DNA from: Ochrobactrum sp. CGA5
GTDB lineage: Bacteria; Pseudomonadota; Alphaproteobacteria; Rhizobiales; Rhizobiaceae
DNA: 64,000 bases
Reading direction: 5' to 3'
Assembly (NCBI RefSeq): GCF_006345815.1
Contig: NZ_VCIG01000007.1
Coordinates: forward strand, 186,001 to 250,000
Part shown: positions 26,829-37,537 of the stretch, one piece after another
Numbering within the stretch: the stretch's first letter is position 1
How the letters are laid out: every line of letters starts with the position of its first letter
Translations under genes and position numbers: made by a program
The notes under the pieces: model-generated
Told to the model about the DNA's origin: nothing
Database searches by the model: none
Seen by the model: only the letters and a program-made list of their open reading frames with translations

Positions 26829-28094
26829 TTATAACCACTCCGGCACGGAATCGAGCGCCAGGAGTTCTTCATAGGTACGACGTGGACGCACGACATGGTA
26901 GCGGTCGCCATCGACCAGGACTTCGGGAATGAGCAGGCGGCTGTTATAGGTGCTGGAAAGCACTGCACCATAAGCGCCTGTCGTGCAGACGGCGATCAGG
27001 TCGCCCGGAACGGGTTTCGCCACTTCCCGGTCGAGCCCCAGATAATCACCCGTCTCGCAGACCGGGCCGACGAAATCGGCGCGAATACGCGGGGCGTCGT
27101 CTTTTGGTAGAGCAACGGGCTTGATGTCGTGGAACGCATCATAAAGCGTCGGACGAATCAAATCGTTCATCGCCGCATCCACAATGACGAAGTTCTTGGC
27201 ATCGCCTTCCTTGACGAAGATCACTTCCGTGACCAGAAGTCCGGCATTTCCGACGATTAGCCGCCCCGGCTCGAATACGGTCTTCAGGCCAAGTGGCTTG
27301 ATATGTTTTGCAACAATTTCTGCGTATGCGACGGGCAGGGGAGGCGGGGTATTGTCCGTGCGATAAGGAATGCCGAGTCCCCCGCCAACATCGACGTGGC
27401 GGATGTTGTGACCGTCAGCCTGCAGTTCCTTGACCAGGTGCGCCATCAGGGCGAACGCATTGTCAAACGGTTCAAGGTCGATGATCTGACTGCCGATATG
27501 CATATCGATGCCGACCACATCGAGACCGGGCAGACTTGCCGCACGGGCATAGACCTCGCGCGCCTTCACGCGCGGAATGCCAAACTTGTTTTCGGATTTT
27601 CCGGTCGAAATCTTTGCATGGGTCTTCGCGTCTACATCAGGGTTGATGCGCAGCGACACGGATGCGACCTTGCCTGCCTTTACGGCGCGTGTGGAAAGAA
27701 TTTCCAGTTCCGGTTCGGATTCAACATTGAAGCAATAGATGCCTGCCTCAAGCGCGAAGTCCATTTCATGGGGCGTCTTGCCGACGCCGGAAAAGACAAT
27801 CTTGTTGGCGGGGATACCAGCAGCAAGCGCCCTGCGAATTTCGCCTTCCGAAACCGTGTCGGCACCGGCGCCAAGCTGTGCCAGTGTTTTCAGAACAGCT
27901 TGGTTGGAATTGGCCTTCAGTGCGTATGTCACTAATGTTTCCATGTCCGCAAACGCTTCACTGAACACGCGGAAATGGCGCTCGACGGTTGCGCGAGAAT
28001 AGACATAGAAAGGTGTGCCAACGGCCTGAGCGATTTCAGGCAGGCTGACATTTTCGGCATGAAGAACGCCGTTGCGATACTCGAAATGGTTCAC
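26829..28094 (-). CDS. lysA: Diaminopimelate decarboxylase
   Basis: A 421-residue PLP enzyme of fold type III that converts meso-diaminopimelate to lysine. The PLP lysine is K60 in VTYALKANSN. The glycine loop VGGGLGIPYRTD near 233, FEPGRLIVGNAG near 277 and the substrate-side cysteine in GPVCETGDYLG near 345 are present. It starts 24 bases after lptM. lysC, which commits aspartate to this pathway, is elsewhere in this window (62.4 kb). Confidence 0.96.
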   Translation of the reverse strand: MNHFEYRNGVLHAENVSLPEIAQAVGTPFYVYSRATVERHFRVFSEAFADMETLVTYALKANSNQAVLKTLAQLGAGADTVSEGEIRRALAAGIPANKIVFSGVGKTPHEMDFALEAGIYCFNVESEPELEILSTRAVKAGKVASVSLRINPDVDAKTHAKISTGKSENKFGIPRVKAREVYARAASLPGLDVVGIDMHIGSQIIDLEPFDNAFALMAHLVKELQADGHNIRHVDVGGGLGIPYRTDNTPPPLPVAYAEIVAKHIKPLGLKTVFEPGRLIVGNAGLLVTEVIFVKEGDAKNFVIVDAAMNDLIRPTLYDAFHDIKPVALPKDDAPRIRADFVGPVCETGDYLGLDREVAKPVPGDLIAVCTTGAYGAVLSSTYNSRLLIPEVLVDGDRYHVVRPRRTYEELLALDSVPEWL

Positions 28095-28118
28095 GGAAAA
28101 AGGCCCTGCAGCAGAAAC

Positions 28119-28301
28119 TTACAACAGCTTGTCGAGGATGATCGGCTTGTCTTCCTTCGGTTTCGGCTTGGTATGGCCCTGTTCGTCCGTCACGACGGCG
28201 GATGGCGGCGGCTCCAGCGGACCCTTGCGACCGCAAGCGGCGAGTGTGGCGCTGAGCGCGGCGATCAGAAGCACGGAAGAAATAACGGAGCGGCCTGTCA
28301 T
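28119..28301 (-). CDS. lptM: LptM-like small lipoprotein
   Basis: A 60-residue lipoprotein: signal helix VISSVLLIAALSATLAA, lipobox cysteine C23, then the hallmark CGRKGPLEPPP. LptM (formerly YifL) assists disulfide maturation of the LptD LPS translocon in enterobacteria; the motif is the same here, the role is inferred. It lies between argH and lysA, its standard place in Alphaproteobacteria. ATG 28301 gives the typical lipoprotein start; the frame extends further upstream without sense. Confidence 0.88.
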   Translation of the reverse strand: MTGRSVISSVLLIAALSATLAACGRKGPLEPPPSAVVTDEQGHTKPKPKEDKPIILDKLL

Positions 28302-28359
28302 CAGCTTTGGTTCCCGAAATATATACTTTTGTGATAGGTCTAACCCATTATGCCCGAAA

Positions 28360-28390
28360 GTGGAATCGTCTGTTTGACAGATGATTCCAC
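28360..28390 (-). terminator. Hairpin after argH
   Basis: GTGGAATCGTCTG and CAGATGATTCCAC pair over 13 bp with one G-T wobble and a TTTGA loop. In the argH direction TTTC follows. It probably ends or attenuates argH transcription before lptM. Confidence 0.55.
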
Positions 28391-28412
28391 ATGACGTCAT
28401 GTTGATCGATTA

Positions 28413-30584
<2,172 letters not shown>

Positions 30585-30641
30585 TACTCGACAAAGTCGA
30601 GAATCAGTGGCTTGCTTACTCTTTAAAAGAGGGAGTTGGTC

Positions 30642-31262
30642 ATGAGCCTTGAAGTCTGGCTTGCATTTTCTGCCGCATCCATCGTGCTTCTGGTCATTCC
30701 GGGGCCAACAATTCTGCTCGTTGTCTCATATGCACTCGGTCAGGGTTGGAAGGCGGCTTTGCCAATGGCGGTCGGTGTCGCGTTGGGCGATTTCACAGCG
30801 ATGACGCTTTCCATGCTTGGCGTGGGCGCGCTGCTGGCTACTTCAGCAACCGTGTTCACCGTCGTCAAATGGGCTGGTGCCGCCTATCTTGTCTGGCTCG
30901 GCATCAAGCTTTTCCGGGCGGGAGGAACACTCAATGCAAAGGCTCGGCACGACAAGGTGCATCCGGGACGGATGCTGGTCCATGCCTGGCTGGTGACTGC
31001 TCTCAATCCGAAGAGCATCACGTTTTTTGTGGCTTTTCTTCCGCAGTTTCTCAGTCCAACCCGCGACTTTCCGGTTCAGATGCTGGCTTTCGAGAGCACA
31101 TTCCTAGTGTTGGCTTTCCTCAACGCATTCACCTATGCGCTTCTGGCGGTCCGGGCACGACGCTTCTTTTCGAGCGAACGTGCGCTGCGCATGTTCAATA
31201 GGGCGGGCGGTACGTTGCTCGTTGGCGCGGGTGTCGCTACAGCTTCCATGCGGTCAGCCTGA
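30642..31262 (+). CDS. LysE/RhtB family amino-acid exporter
   Basis: A 206-residue inner-membrane exporter with about six helices. The family start [19 protein letters not shown] near residue 20, [15 protein letters not shown] near 78 and [18 protein letters not shown] near 123 are typical. The exported amino acid cannot be predicted. ATG 30642 has GAGGGAG upstream; a TTG two codons earlier is rejected. Its last nine bases overlap the convergent YaiI gene. Confidence 0.92.
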   Translation: MSLEVWLAFSAASIVLLVIPGPTILLVVSYALGQGWKAALPMAVGVALGDFTAMTLSMLGVGALLATSATVFTVVKWAGAAYLVWLGIKLFRAGGTLNAKARHDKVHPGRMLVHAWLVTALNPKSITFFVAFLPQFLSPTRDFPVQMLAFESTFLVLAFLNAFTYALLAVRARRFFSSERALRMFNRAGGTLLVGAGVATASMRSA

Positions 31263-31739
31263 GACGAAACCGGCGCGCTTTAGCCTGACGATGGCCAGAT
31301 CAAGCGCTGAGAGAAATGCCGAGCGATCCTTGGGTGAAAAGGGGGCGGGTCCGCCTGTGACTTCACCAGCGGAACGCAAACTATCCATCAGGTTGCGCGT
31401 CGCCAGCGTATTGCCGATGGTATTGCGGGTGTGGACGCGCCCGTTCGGCGCAATGACTGATGCACCTTTCTCGAGCGAGCGACTGGCTAAAGGAATGTCA
31501 GCGGTAATCACGATTGCGCCCGGCTGTGAATTCTCGGCGATCCAGTCGTCGGCAGCATCGAGCTTGTCTGATACGACGACCCGTTCAACACGCTCTGCAT
31601 CGCGTGGGATGGCGATGAAACTGTTGGCCACCAGTGTGACTGGCAGATTATGTCGTTCCGCCACGCGATAGATTTCGGCTTTCACCGGGCAGGCGTCCGC
31701 GTCGACGAGAATGCGGATGATTTCAGGTTCGTTGTTCAT
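31254..31739 (-). CDS. YaiI/YqxD family (DUF188) protein
   Basis: A 161-residue PIN-like protein. [20 protein letters not shown] near residue 10 and the late [20 protein letters not shown] carry the conserved aspartates of a nuclease-like metal site; [15 protein letters not shown] near 95 completes the family pattern. Activity has not been shown for the family to my knowledge, so ribonuclease function is inferred from the fold. It overlaps the exporter gene tail to tail. Confidence 0.93.
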   Translation of the reverse strand: MNNEPEIIRILVDADACPVKAEIYRVAERHNLPVTLVANSFIAIPRDAERVERVVVSDKLDAADDWIAENSQPGAIVITADIPLASRSLEKGASVIAPNGRVHTRNTIGNTLATRNLMDSLRSAGEVTGGPAPFSPKDRSAFLSALDLAIVRLKRAGFVSG

Positions 31740-31855
31740 GCCGCTTCATAAAATGCGGACGACTGTTTGGCAAATTCAACGCTGCGATCAGTTTTATGCG
31801 ATAGGTGATTGACGCGAAAAGGTATAAGGCGAGCCGCGAAAGTGAGAATTCTGTC

Positions 31856-32713
31856 ATGGCCGCCCGTTTCTTTCCCATAATGTTTGTCTTGCTTTGGGCC
31901 ACCGGTTTCATCGGTGCGGGGCTTTCCATGCCTTATGCCGAACCGTTTACCTTCATGGCGGTACGGTTCTCAATCGCGGCGGTCATAATGACGCTTTGGG
32001 CGCTGGCAAGCCGGAGCATCTGGCCCAAGGGCGATATGCTTCTTCATGCGGCGATTGCCGGATGTCTCATCCATGGCGCCTATCTTTCCGCCTTGTTCTG
32101 GGCGGTACATCACGGATTGCCGGCCGGTATGTCGGGGCTTGTCGCGGGTCTTCAGCCCATGCTGACCACGCTGATTGCGGCTCTCCTTTTGGGGGAGCGC
32201 GCAAGTGGGCGGCAATGGCTGGGGCTTCTGATTGGCTTTCTCGGTGTTGCCATGGTGGTTTGGCCGAAATTCTCAGGCCACAGCGGTGTCGATCCGCAAA
32301 GCTTGGCAGCTGCTTTTGTAGCAGTTCTGGCGATCAGCACCGGCACCGTATGGCAGAAGCGTTTTGGCACGGCTGCGGATTTGAAGACAGGGACTGCGGT
32401 GCAATATATCGCCGCAGCCATTTTGACTGCCATCTGCGCCTTTGCCTTTGAAACGCGGGTGATGATCTGGTCACCTTCGCTGATATTCGCACTGGTCTGG
32501 CTGACGCTTGCCATTTCCATTGGCGCCATACTGGCACTTCTGGTCATGATCCGCGAAGGCGCCATGTCGAAAGTCGCATCGCTGTTTTATCTGGTGCCCG
32601 GCACCGCCGCGATCATGGCTTACCTGATTTTCGGTGAGACACTGTCGGCAATCCAGATAGCGGGCATGGTGGTAACAACCCTCGGCGTTGCTCTGACTAC
32701 TTTGCGCCGATAA
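31856..32713 (+). CDS. EamA/DMT family transporter
   Basis: A 285-residue ten-helix transporter of the drug/metabolite superfamily with two EamA repeats. MFVLLWATGFIGAGLSMPYAEP begins the first (the WATGFIGAG part is characteristic) and PGTAAIMAYLIFGETLS ends the second. ATG 31856 is preferred to an upstream start at 31805, which adds only polar residues. Its last 17 bases overlap the convergent BrkB gene. The substrate is unknown. Confidence 0.9.
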   Translation: MAARFFPIMFVLLWATGFIGAGLSMPYAEPFTFMAVRFSIAAVIMTLWALASRSIWPKGDMLLHAAIAGCLIHGAYLSALFWAVHHGLPAGMSGLVAGLQPMLTTLIAALLLGERASGRQWLGLLIGFLGVAMVVWPKFSGHSGVDPQSLAAAFVAVLAISTGTVWQKRFGTAADLKTGTAVQYIAAAILTAICAFAFETRVMIWSPSLIFALVWLTLAISIGAILALLVMIREGAMSKVASLFYLVPGTAAIMAYLIFGETLSAIQIAGMVVTTLGVALTTLRR

Positions 32714-33563
32714 GTTCCGGCTGTTGTTCGCGCTTGCGAAAAATCATGATCGCGGCGTTTATTTCCGCACCAATGATGAAAATTGCTGACAGCATGTAGA
32801 GAAAGACGATCGCCACCATGATGGAGGCCAGTCCAGCATAGGTCGAAACATAATTGGCGAAGGTTTCGAGATACTTTGCAAAGGCCATCGCGGCGGCAAG
32901 CCAGGCTATGAGTGTGATCAATATGCCGGGCAGGATGTCGCCGAGGCTGCGCCGCCCGGCGGGTAGCCAGATATGCACCATGAACAGCGCCAAAACCAGA
33001 ACCGCCACCGCCACCGTATAGCGCCAGAAGGCGATCGTGCCGGTGAATGGCGCAATGTCGGGAAACCATTGTTCGGCAATGCGCACGGCAAGCGGGGCGA
33101 GAACCAGCAGGAAGCTGATGGCCATGAGGCTCAGCGTGCCGACCAGAACGAAGCCTAAGCTTTGCAGGCGGCAGAAAATGATCGAGCGCTGGTCATTGAC
33201 GCGATAGGCGCGGTTGAGCGCAATGCGCAGCGCCTCCACACCATTGGAGGCAAAGTAAGCGGCTGCAATGACACTGAGCGTCAGAAGTCCGCTGCGCTGC
33301 ACGGTCAGCACGTTCATCACCTCATTGGCGATGGGAGCGGCTATGTTCGATGGCCACATGTCGAAGATGACATGCACCGCCGTATCGGCAAATTCCTTGG
33401 TGCCGAGAAAGCTCGCAAGCGTCGTGGCGAAGATCAGGAACGGAAACAGCGCCATCAGGCCGGAAAGCGCGATATGGCTGGCGAAAGCCCAGCCGTCGTC
33501 CGAACTGAAATGCCCAATCACGTCGTAGGTAATCTGACGGAGAAAACGTTTTATTTTTCGCAT
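32697..33563 (-). CDS. YihY/BrkB family inner-membrane protein
   Basis: A 288-residue protein with six hydrophobic segments. DDGWAFASHIALSGLMALFPFLIF near residue 22, AYRVNDQRS near 118 and the PAGRRSLGDILPGILITLIAWLAAA stretch near 203 identify the YihY/UPF0761 family. The name ribonuclease BN given to some members is an error of old annotation; the real function is not known. It ends with a basic tail after the last helix. Overlaps its convergent neighbour. Confidence 0.93.
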   Translation of the reverse strand: MRKIKRFLRQITYDVIGHFSSDDGWAFASHIALSGLMALFPFLIFATTLASFLGTKEFADTAVHVIFDMWPSNIAAPIANEVMNVLTVQRSGLLTLSVIAAAYFASNGVEALRIALNRAYRVNDQRSIIFCRLQSLGFVLVGTLSLMAISFLLVLAPLAVRIAEQWFPDIAPFTGTIAFWRYTVAVAVLVLALFMVHIWLPAGRRSLGDILPGILITLIAWLAAAMAFAKYLETFANYVSTYAGLASIMVAIVFLYMLSAIFIIGAEINAAIMIFRKREQQPELIGAK

Positions 33564-33727
33564 CCGCAGATTTGTCCCGTAAAACCTTGCTCGGTGTTCG
33601 ATAGGTGTTCAGCCCGTGTTCCAAGGCCTTAAATCTAGTATCGGTCTGCGGATTGCAAGGGCCGGACCCGTTTTAAACCGGACCCGAATCAAGCAAGCTG
33701 GATAAAATCGCAGCAGGAAGCAAACCC

Positions 33728-34582
33728 ATGACTCCGGCACAATCCGGTCGAAATCGACAGCGCAGTATTATTATCACCGGCTGTTCCTCCGGTATTGGTG
33801 CCTATTGTGCCGAGGCGCTTCACAGCCGAGGATGGCGTGTTTTTGCGACCGCCCGCAAGGATTCGGATATTGCGGCACTCAAGGCAAAGGGAATTAAAGC
33901 CCATTATCTCGATTATACGGAGTCGCAGTCGATCGCCGCGCTTGCCGATGAGGTGTTGCGCCAGACTGACGGTAAGCTCGATGCCCTGTTCAACAATGGT
34001 GCATATGCCCAGCCCGGCGCGATAGAGGACTTGCCGGTTGAAGCCTTGCGCCAGCAGTTTGAAGCCAATTTTTTCGGCTGGCATGATCTCACCCGACGCA
34101 TGATTCCGGTTATGCGCCGACAGGGACGCGGGCGCATCGTGCATTGCTCGTCCATCCTGGGACTGGTGCCTATGAAATGGCGTGGTGCCTATGTGGCATC
34201 GAAATTTGCACTTGAGGGGCTGATGCTTGCACAGCGCATGGAACTGGAAGGTTCAGGGATTGAAATGTCGCTGATTGAGCCTGGCCCTATTGCGTCGCGC
34301 TTCACCTATAACGCTGCCCTTCATGCTCGAGCCAATATCGACATGGAAACTTCGGTACATCGCGAGCTTTACCAACGCCAGATGGCGAAATTGGAAAGCG
34401 GGGGCACAAAATCCAAGAACAAGCTTGGACCGGAAGCCGTCTATGCTGTACTGCTTCATGCATTGGAGGCGCCGCGTCCCCGTCCGCATTATTTGGTGAC
34501 AAGACCGGCGAAACTTGGGTCACTGGCAAGGCGCCTGATGCCTGCACGCTGGCTCTACCGGATGCTGTCCGACCAGTCTTGA
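33728..34582 (+). CDS. Short-chain dehydrogenase/reductase
   Basis: A 284-residue classical SDR. The cofactor motif is IIITGCSSGIGAYCAEAL near residue 14, NNGAYAQPGAI near 90 replaces the usual NNAG, and the catalytic set is S near 140 (HCSSILG) with YVASK near 157. The long C-terminal part (about 90 residues) suggests a hydrophobic substrate such as a lipid or retinol-like compound. GCAGGAAG is upstream of ATG 33728. It is 33 bases before the HIG1 gene, possibly in one transcript. Confidence 0.9.
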   Translation: MTPAQSGRNRQRSIIITGCSSGIGAYCAEALHSRGWRVFATARKDSDIAALKAKGIKAHYLDYTESQSIAALADEVLRQTDGKLDALFNNGAYAQPGAIEDLPVEALRQQFEANFFGWHDLTRRMIPVMRRQGRGRIVHCSSILGLVPMKWRGAYVASKFALEGLMLAQRMELEGSGIEMSLIEPGPIASRFTYNAALHARANIDMETSVHRELYQRQMAKLESGGTKSKNKLGPEAVYAVLLHALEAPRPRPHYLVTRPAKLGSLARRLMPARWLYRMLSDQS

Positions 34583-34615
34583 GGTCAGGAACAGTGCGCA
34601 TGGGAAGGAAATAAA

Positions 34616-34819
34616 ATGGACGTTCTGTTCAAGGGCGCAGCAATGGTGGCCATGCTCGCTGTGGCCGTCGTTCTGATCATCGGTCTGCGCAACATGATGC
34701 GTGGCGGTGATGGAAATTTCTCAAACAAGATGATGCGATTGCGTATTTTCCTGCAGTTTGTCGCAGTGGTCCTGATCGTCGGCGCCATCTATTTTGCGCG
34801 CCAGAAAACCGGCCAGTAA
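34616..34819 (+). CDS. HIG1-domain twin transmembrane protein
   Basis: A 67-residue protein with two membrane helices (about 8-24 and 44-62). The connecting segment GLRNMMRGGDGNFSNKMMRLRI matches the HIG1 (hypoxia-induced) pattern, with NMMRGG and MRLRIFLQ as key parts. Mitochondrial relatives (Higd1, Rcf1) bind cytochrome oxidase; alphaproteobacterial members are a proposed ancestor group. It is two bases upstream of the adenosyltransferase gene. AAGGAAAT precedes its ATG. Confidence 0.88.
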   Translation: MDVLFKGAAMVAMLAVAVVLIIGLRNMMRGGDGNFSNKMMRLRIFLQFVAVVLIVGAIYFARQKTGQ

Positions 34820-34821
34820 AT

Positions 34822-35412
34822 ATGGTCAAGCTCAACAAGATTTACACCCGTACCGGTGACAAGGGTATGACCGGGCTTGCCAGCGGGCCGCGGCGGCTGA
34901 AGTCCGACCTGCGTGTCGAAGCATATGGTACGGTGGACGAAACCAACGCCTGCATCGGTATGGCGCGCATCCATACGAGCGGTGAAGACAACCCCTTTGC
35001 GAAGATCGACGCAATGCTGAGCCGCATCCAGAACGATCTTTTCGATCTGGGCGCGGACCTTTCGACGCCAGACGACGGCAAGCCGCTCGCTTACGAACCG
35101 TTGCGCATCGTCGCGTCACAGGTCGCGCGTGTAGAAGCTGATATTGATCTCCTCAATGCCGATTTGCAGCCGCTGCGCTCGTTCATTCTTCCAGGCGGAT
35201 CGGCAGCGTCTGCCGCTTTGCATCTCGCTCGCACGGTTTCACGCCGGGCCGAGCGCTTGATGGTGGCGCTTGCCCGTGTGGAAGGAGAGGTCGTTTCGGC
35301 GGAGGCTCTGCAATATATCAACCGCCTTTCCGATTTCCTGTTTGTGGCGTCGCGAACTGTCAACGATAATGGCGCGCAGGATGTTCTCTGGGTTCCCGGT
35401 CAAAACAGATAG
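34822..35412 (+). CDS. pduO: PduO-type cob(I)alamin adenosyltransferase
   Basis: A 196-residue enzyme that adenosylates cob(I)alamin to coenzyme B12 form with ATP. The N-terminal KIYTRTGDKGMTGLASGPR is the ATP-binding loop of the PduO/MMAB class; RVEAYGTVDETNACIG near 33 and FILPGGSAASAALHLARTVSRRAER near 118 continue it. It would serve methylmalonyl-CoA mutase, in keeping with the acyl-CoA and ETF genes that follow after the que block. It starts two bases after the HIG1 gene and meets queE head on with no gap. Confidence 0.95.
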   Translation: MVKLNKIYTRTGDKGMTGLASGPRRLKSDLRVEAYGTVDETNACIGMARIHTSGEDNPFAKIDAMLSRIQNDLFDLGADLSTPDDGKPLAYEPLRIVASQVARVEADIDLLNADLQPLRSFILPGGSAASAALHLARTVSRRAERLMVALARVEGEVVSAEALQYINRLSDFLFVASRTVNDNGAQDVLWVPGQNR

Positions 35413-36135
35413 TCAGACACCACGTCTGTTGCCCCATATCAGTACGTGAAGCTGGGGCAGGACATGCGCTTCATACCAGCCATCCGCAATCACCTTTTCA
35501 ACCAGCCACTCCATCCGCCGCATAATGCCGTCAATATCAATTGCCCCGTCATGTGCTTCGGGCGGCGGCGGTGTGTGATTGCCCGGCTGAAGATAAACCG
35601 GCAGAGCGGGATAGCTGCTGCCTAACTCTTTGGCGAAGGCGTAATCCTCATCGTCGAAGATGACCATTTTCAGCACTGTTCGCGGCGCTCCACCCGCAGC
35701 CTCAATACAGGCCGCCAGAGCATCGAAATCGAAGCTCATGCTGCTCGAGGGTGGCTTTGGGCTCAGTACCAATGTGTCCACTGCAGAAAACCAGCCTTGG
35801 GCAACCGAGCCTTGAGTTTCCAGCGCAAAGCGATAGCCCTCGGCTTTGCCATGCTCAATGAGCGGTCCCAAGGGCTGAATGGCGGGGTTGCCGCCAGAAA
35901 GTGACACTGTTAGCGGTCTATTTCGAGAAAGTGTCGTCACTTTATCCCAAATCGACTCCACGCTCATCGCTTTCCACTCGTGACGAAAACGGCTTTCAAC
36001 GGCATGGAGGCTGTCGCACCAGACACAGCGATAGTCGCAGCCACCGGTTCGCACGAAAACCGTTGGCTCGCCGATCAGCACGCCTTCGCCCTGTATTGTG
36101 GGGCCGAAGATCTCTGCGATGCGTATTTGCGTCAC
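35413..36135 (-). CDS. queE: 7-carboxy-7-deazaguanine synthase
   Basis: A 240-residue radical-SAM enzyme that turns 6-carboxytetrahydropterin into 7-carboxy-7-deazaguanine. The cluster motif CDYRCVWC (CX3CX2C) is near residue 32, after [24 protein letters not shown] near 80 is the SAM region. The start is set at GTG 36135, which makes a four-base overlap (GTGA) with the queD stop, rather than the GTG six codons upstream. It is the last gene of queC-queD-queE. The CX3CX2C spacing is one of the canonical QueE variants. Confidence 0.94.
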   Translation of the reverse strand: MTQIRIAEIFGPTIQGEGVLIGEPTVFVRTGGCDYRCVWCDSLHAVESRFRHEWKAMSVESIWDKVTTLSRNRPLTVSLSGGNPAIQPLGPLIEHGKAEGYRFALETQGSVAQGWFSAVDTLVLSPKPPSSSMSFDFDALAACIEAAGGAPRTVLKMVIFDDEDYAFAKELGSSYPALPVYLQPGNHTPPPPEAHDGAIDIDGIMRRMEWLVEKVIADGWYEAHVLPQLHVLIWGNRRGV

Positions 36136-36488
36136 GGTCTGTACTCGGCCCACGTCTTGGGCGTTTCACTGACCCGTACGGCGGAAACTTCCGGCCAGCG
36201 CACGTGACACCATTCGAAAAAATGCCGGGCGAGGGTCTCAGCCGTGCTCTGATCGTGCCCCAGAACATCGTTGAGATGACGATGGTCAAAACGATCATCA
36301 ATGTAGCGCTTGAATGGTGCCAGCTCATGATAGTCGCGGACAAAACCATGCTGGTTGAGATCGGGGGCTGAAAGCTCGACCTCAACAATATAGTTGTGGC
36401 CGTGCAGACGGGCGCATTGATGGTCTGCGGGTAGCCCGGCCAGTTGGTGTGATGCGGAGAAATGAAATTCCTTCGTGATGCGAAACAT
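36132..36488 (-). CDS. queD: 6-carboxy-5,6,7,8-tetrahydropterin synthase
   Basis: A 118-residue zinc enzyme that makes 6-carboxytetrahydropterin from dihydroneopterin triphosphate. Zinc ligands are in HFSASHQL (near residue 9) and LHGHNY (near 29), and the catalytic cysteine is in CARLHGH near 26. HRHLND near 69 and [11 protein letters not shown] near 99 complete the tunnelling fold. It shares bases with both neighbours: the queC stop touches its start, and its stop overlaps the queE start. Confidence 0.95.
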   Translation of the reverse strand: MFRITKEFHFSASHQLAGLPADHQCARLHGHNYIVEVELSAPDLNQHGFVRDYHELAPFKRYIDDRFDHRHLNDVLGHDQSTAETLARHFFEWCHVRWPEVSAVRVSETPKTWAEYRP

Positions 36489-37186
36489 CAGGCGTTCCTC
36501 CGCGCAACGGCGTCTTGCCAGAAATCCGTATCTTCATAGGGCGTCGGGTCTTCGATGCCCGCGATATGAAAGGCCTCGCGGCGCTCAACACAGGTGCCGC
36601 AGCGCCCGCAATGATGTTCGCCGCCCTTGTAGCAGGACCACGTCGCGGCAAAAGGCGTACCGTGTTTTACGCCGTCGACAACGATATCGGCTTTCGAAAC
36701 GTGCACATAAGGCGCGAGCAGTTTTATGTTCGCATAACCGTCCAATGCATGGTTCTGCATCGTTTGAAAAGCATCGATAAAGCCGGGGCGGCAGTCTGGA
36801 TAGATAAAATGATCGCCGCCATGGACAGCGAGGGCTACGGCGTCTGCGCCTTGCGCCGCCGCCACACCGAAGGCGATTGTCAGCATGATTGCATTGCGGT
36901 TCGGAACGACGGTGATCTTCATCGTTTCCTCCGCATAATGTCCGTCCGGCACATCGACATTGTCGGTGAGCGCAGAGCCGGTCAGACGAGCGCCGATACT
37001 GGTGATATCGATGACCTGATGGGGAACGCCGAGTCTTTTGGCACAGGCGCTGGCCGAATCCAGTTCCTTTTTGTGGCGCTGGCCATAGTCGAAGGAGAGG
37101 AGAGCGGTGAGTTGGTGTTCGGCTGCTACTCTGTAAGCAAGCGAAACAGAATCGAGTCCGCCGGAGCAGACGACGAGCGTTTTCAT
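36488..37186 (-). CDS. queC: 7-cyano-7-deazaguanine (preQ0) synthase
   Basis: A 232-residue ATP-dependent enzyme that makes preQ0. It has the PP-loop VVCSGGLDSVSLAYR near residue 5, IDITSIG near 58 and the zinc cysteines CYKGGEHHCGRCGTC near 190. It is the first gene of the que operon. The 5' leader carries an AAAACAAGGA tail and a hairpin that look like a preQ1-I aptamer, with the ribosome-binding sequence as part of it. This would repress translation when preQ1 is plentiful. Confidence 0.96.
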   Translation of the reverse strand: MKTLVVCSGGLDSVSLAYRVAAEHQLTALLSFDYGQRHKKELDSASACAKRLGVPHQVIDITSIGARLTGSALTDNVDVPDGHYAEETMKITVVPNRNAIMLTIAFGVAAAQGADAVALAVHGGDHFIYPDCRPGFIDAFQTMQNHALDGYANIKLLAPYVHVSKADIVVDGVKHGTPFAATWSCYKGGEHHCGRCGTCVERREAFHIAGIEDPTPYEDTDFWQDAVARRNA

Positions 37187-37192
37187 AAGTCA

Positions 37193-37228
37193 GGGTTCCT
37201 TGTTTTGACCGGGTAGGCTGCGACCGGA
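37193..37228 (-). promoter_or_regulatory. Candidate preQ1-I riboswitch in the queC leader
   Basis: Read on the minus strand, a CCGG arm (37227-37224), the loop UCGCAGCCUAC, a CCGG arm (37212-37209) and the A-rich tail AAAACAAGG (37206-37198) follow each other. PreQ1-I aptamers have this order: short stem with a U/C-rich loop containing UCGCA..CC, then an A-rich tail that folds back into the stem groove and ends near the ribosome-binding site. AGGA (37200-37197) is ten bases before the queC ATG, so the tail overlaps it. The tail lacks the canonical final CUA, and the stem is short. The structure has been judged by eye only. Confidence 0.5.
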
Positions 37229-37362
37229 TAGCGGGGCGTTACCTAAAGCATGGCGCGTCGCTTGTAAATGACATGAAAAGAAGAGGCGTCGGGTTGCTCG
37301 GATTCGGAATGACCTCTTGTCAAGATAAAGTGATTTTAATCGATATAGCGGCCCAACCCTGA

Positions 37363-37378
37363 TTGACGTGCACGTCAA
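37363..37378. promoter_or_regulatory. 16-bp palindrome upstream of etfB, likely operator
   Basis: TTGACGTGCACGTCAA is a perfect 16-bp palindrome, 159 bases upstream of the etfB start. TTGACGT..ACGTCAA is close to sites known for MerR-type LiuR regulators of branched-chain and fatty acid catabolism in Proteobacteria. The etfBA-hbd genes behind it fit such control. The regulator itself is not in this window. Confidence 0.5.
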
Positions 37379-37537
37379 CCGTCTTTAGGTTTCGTGCCGG
37401 TTCCCGGCGGATAGGCGGCGCATTTGCGTCACTGACCAGTTTGCGCCGGTGCCGCTTTCATGTCGGATTTTGACATGCGGGTGGGAGTTCACGGCGGCAT
37501 AGTCGTGCTGCAAGAGTCATTGAAGAGGTAATCGCGG

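Larger units (their letters stand above)
37187..37537. other. Divergent promoter region of queC and etfB
   Basis: A 351-base gap with no gene. It holds the queC leader at the left end. Its middle has an AT-rich stretch (GTGATTTTAATCGATATAG at 37330-37348), then the palindrome described at 37363. The etfB ribosome-binding site GAAGAGG is at 37524-37530. No open frame here has coding character. Confidence 0.6.

Noticed and set aside
25471-26874. 467-codon plus-strand frame opposite the TIGR02302 gene
   Set aside because: It is antisense to a well-supported gene, has no family pattern and a composition typical of a shadow frame.
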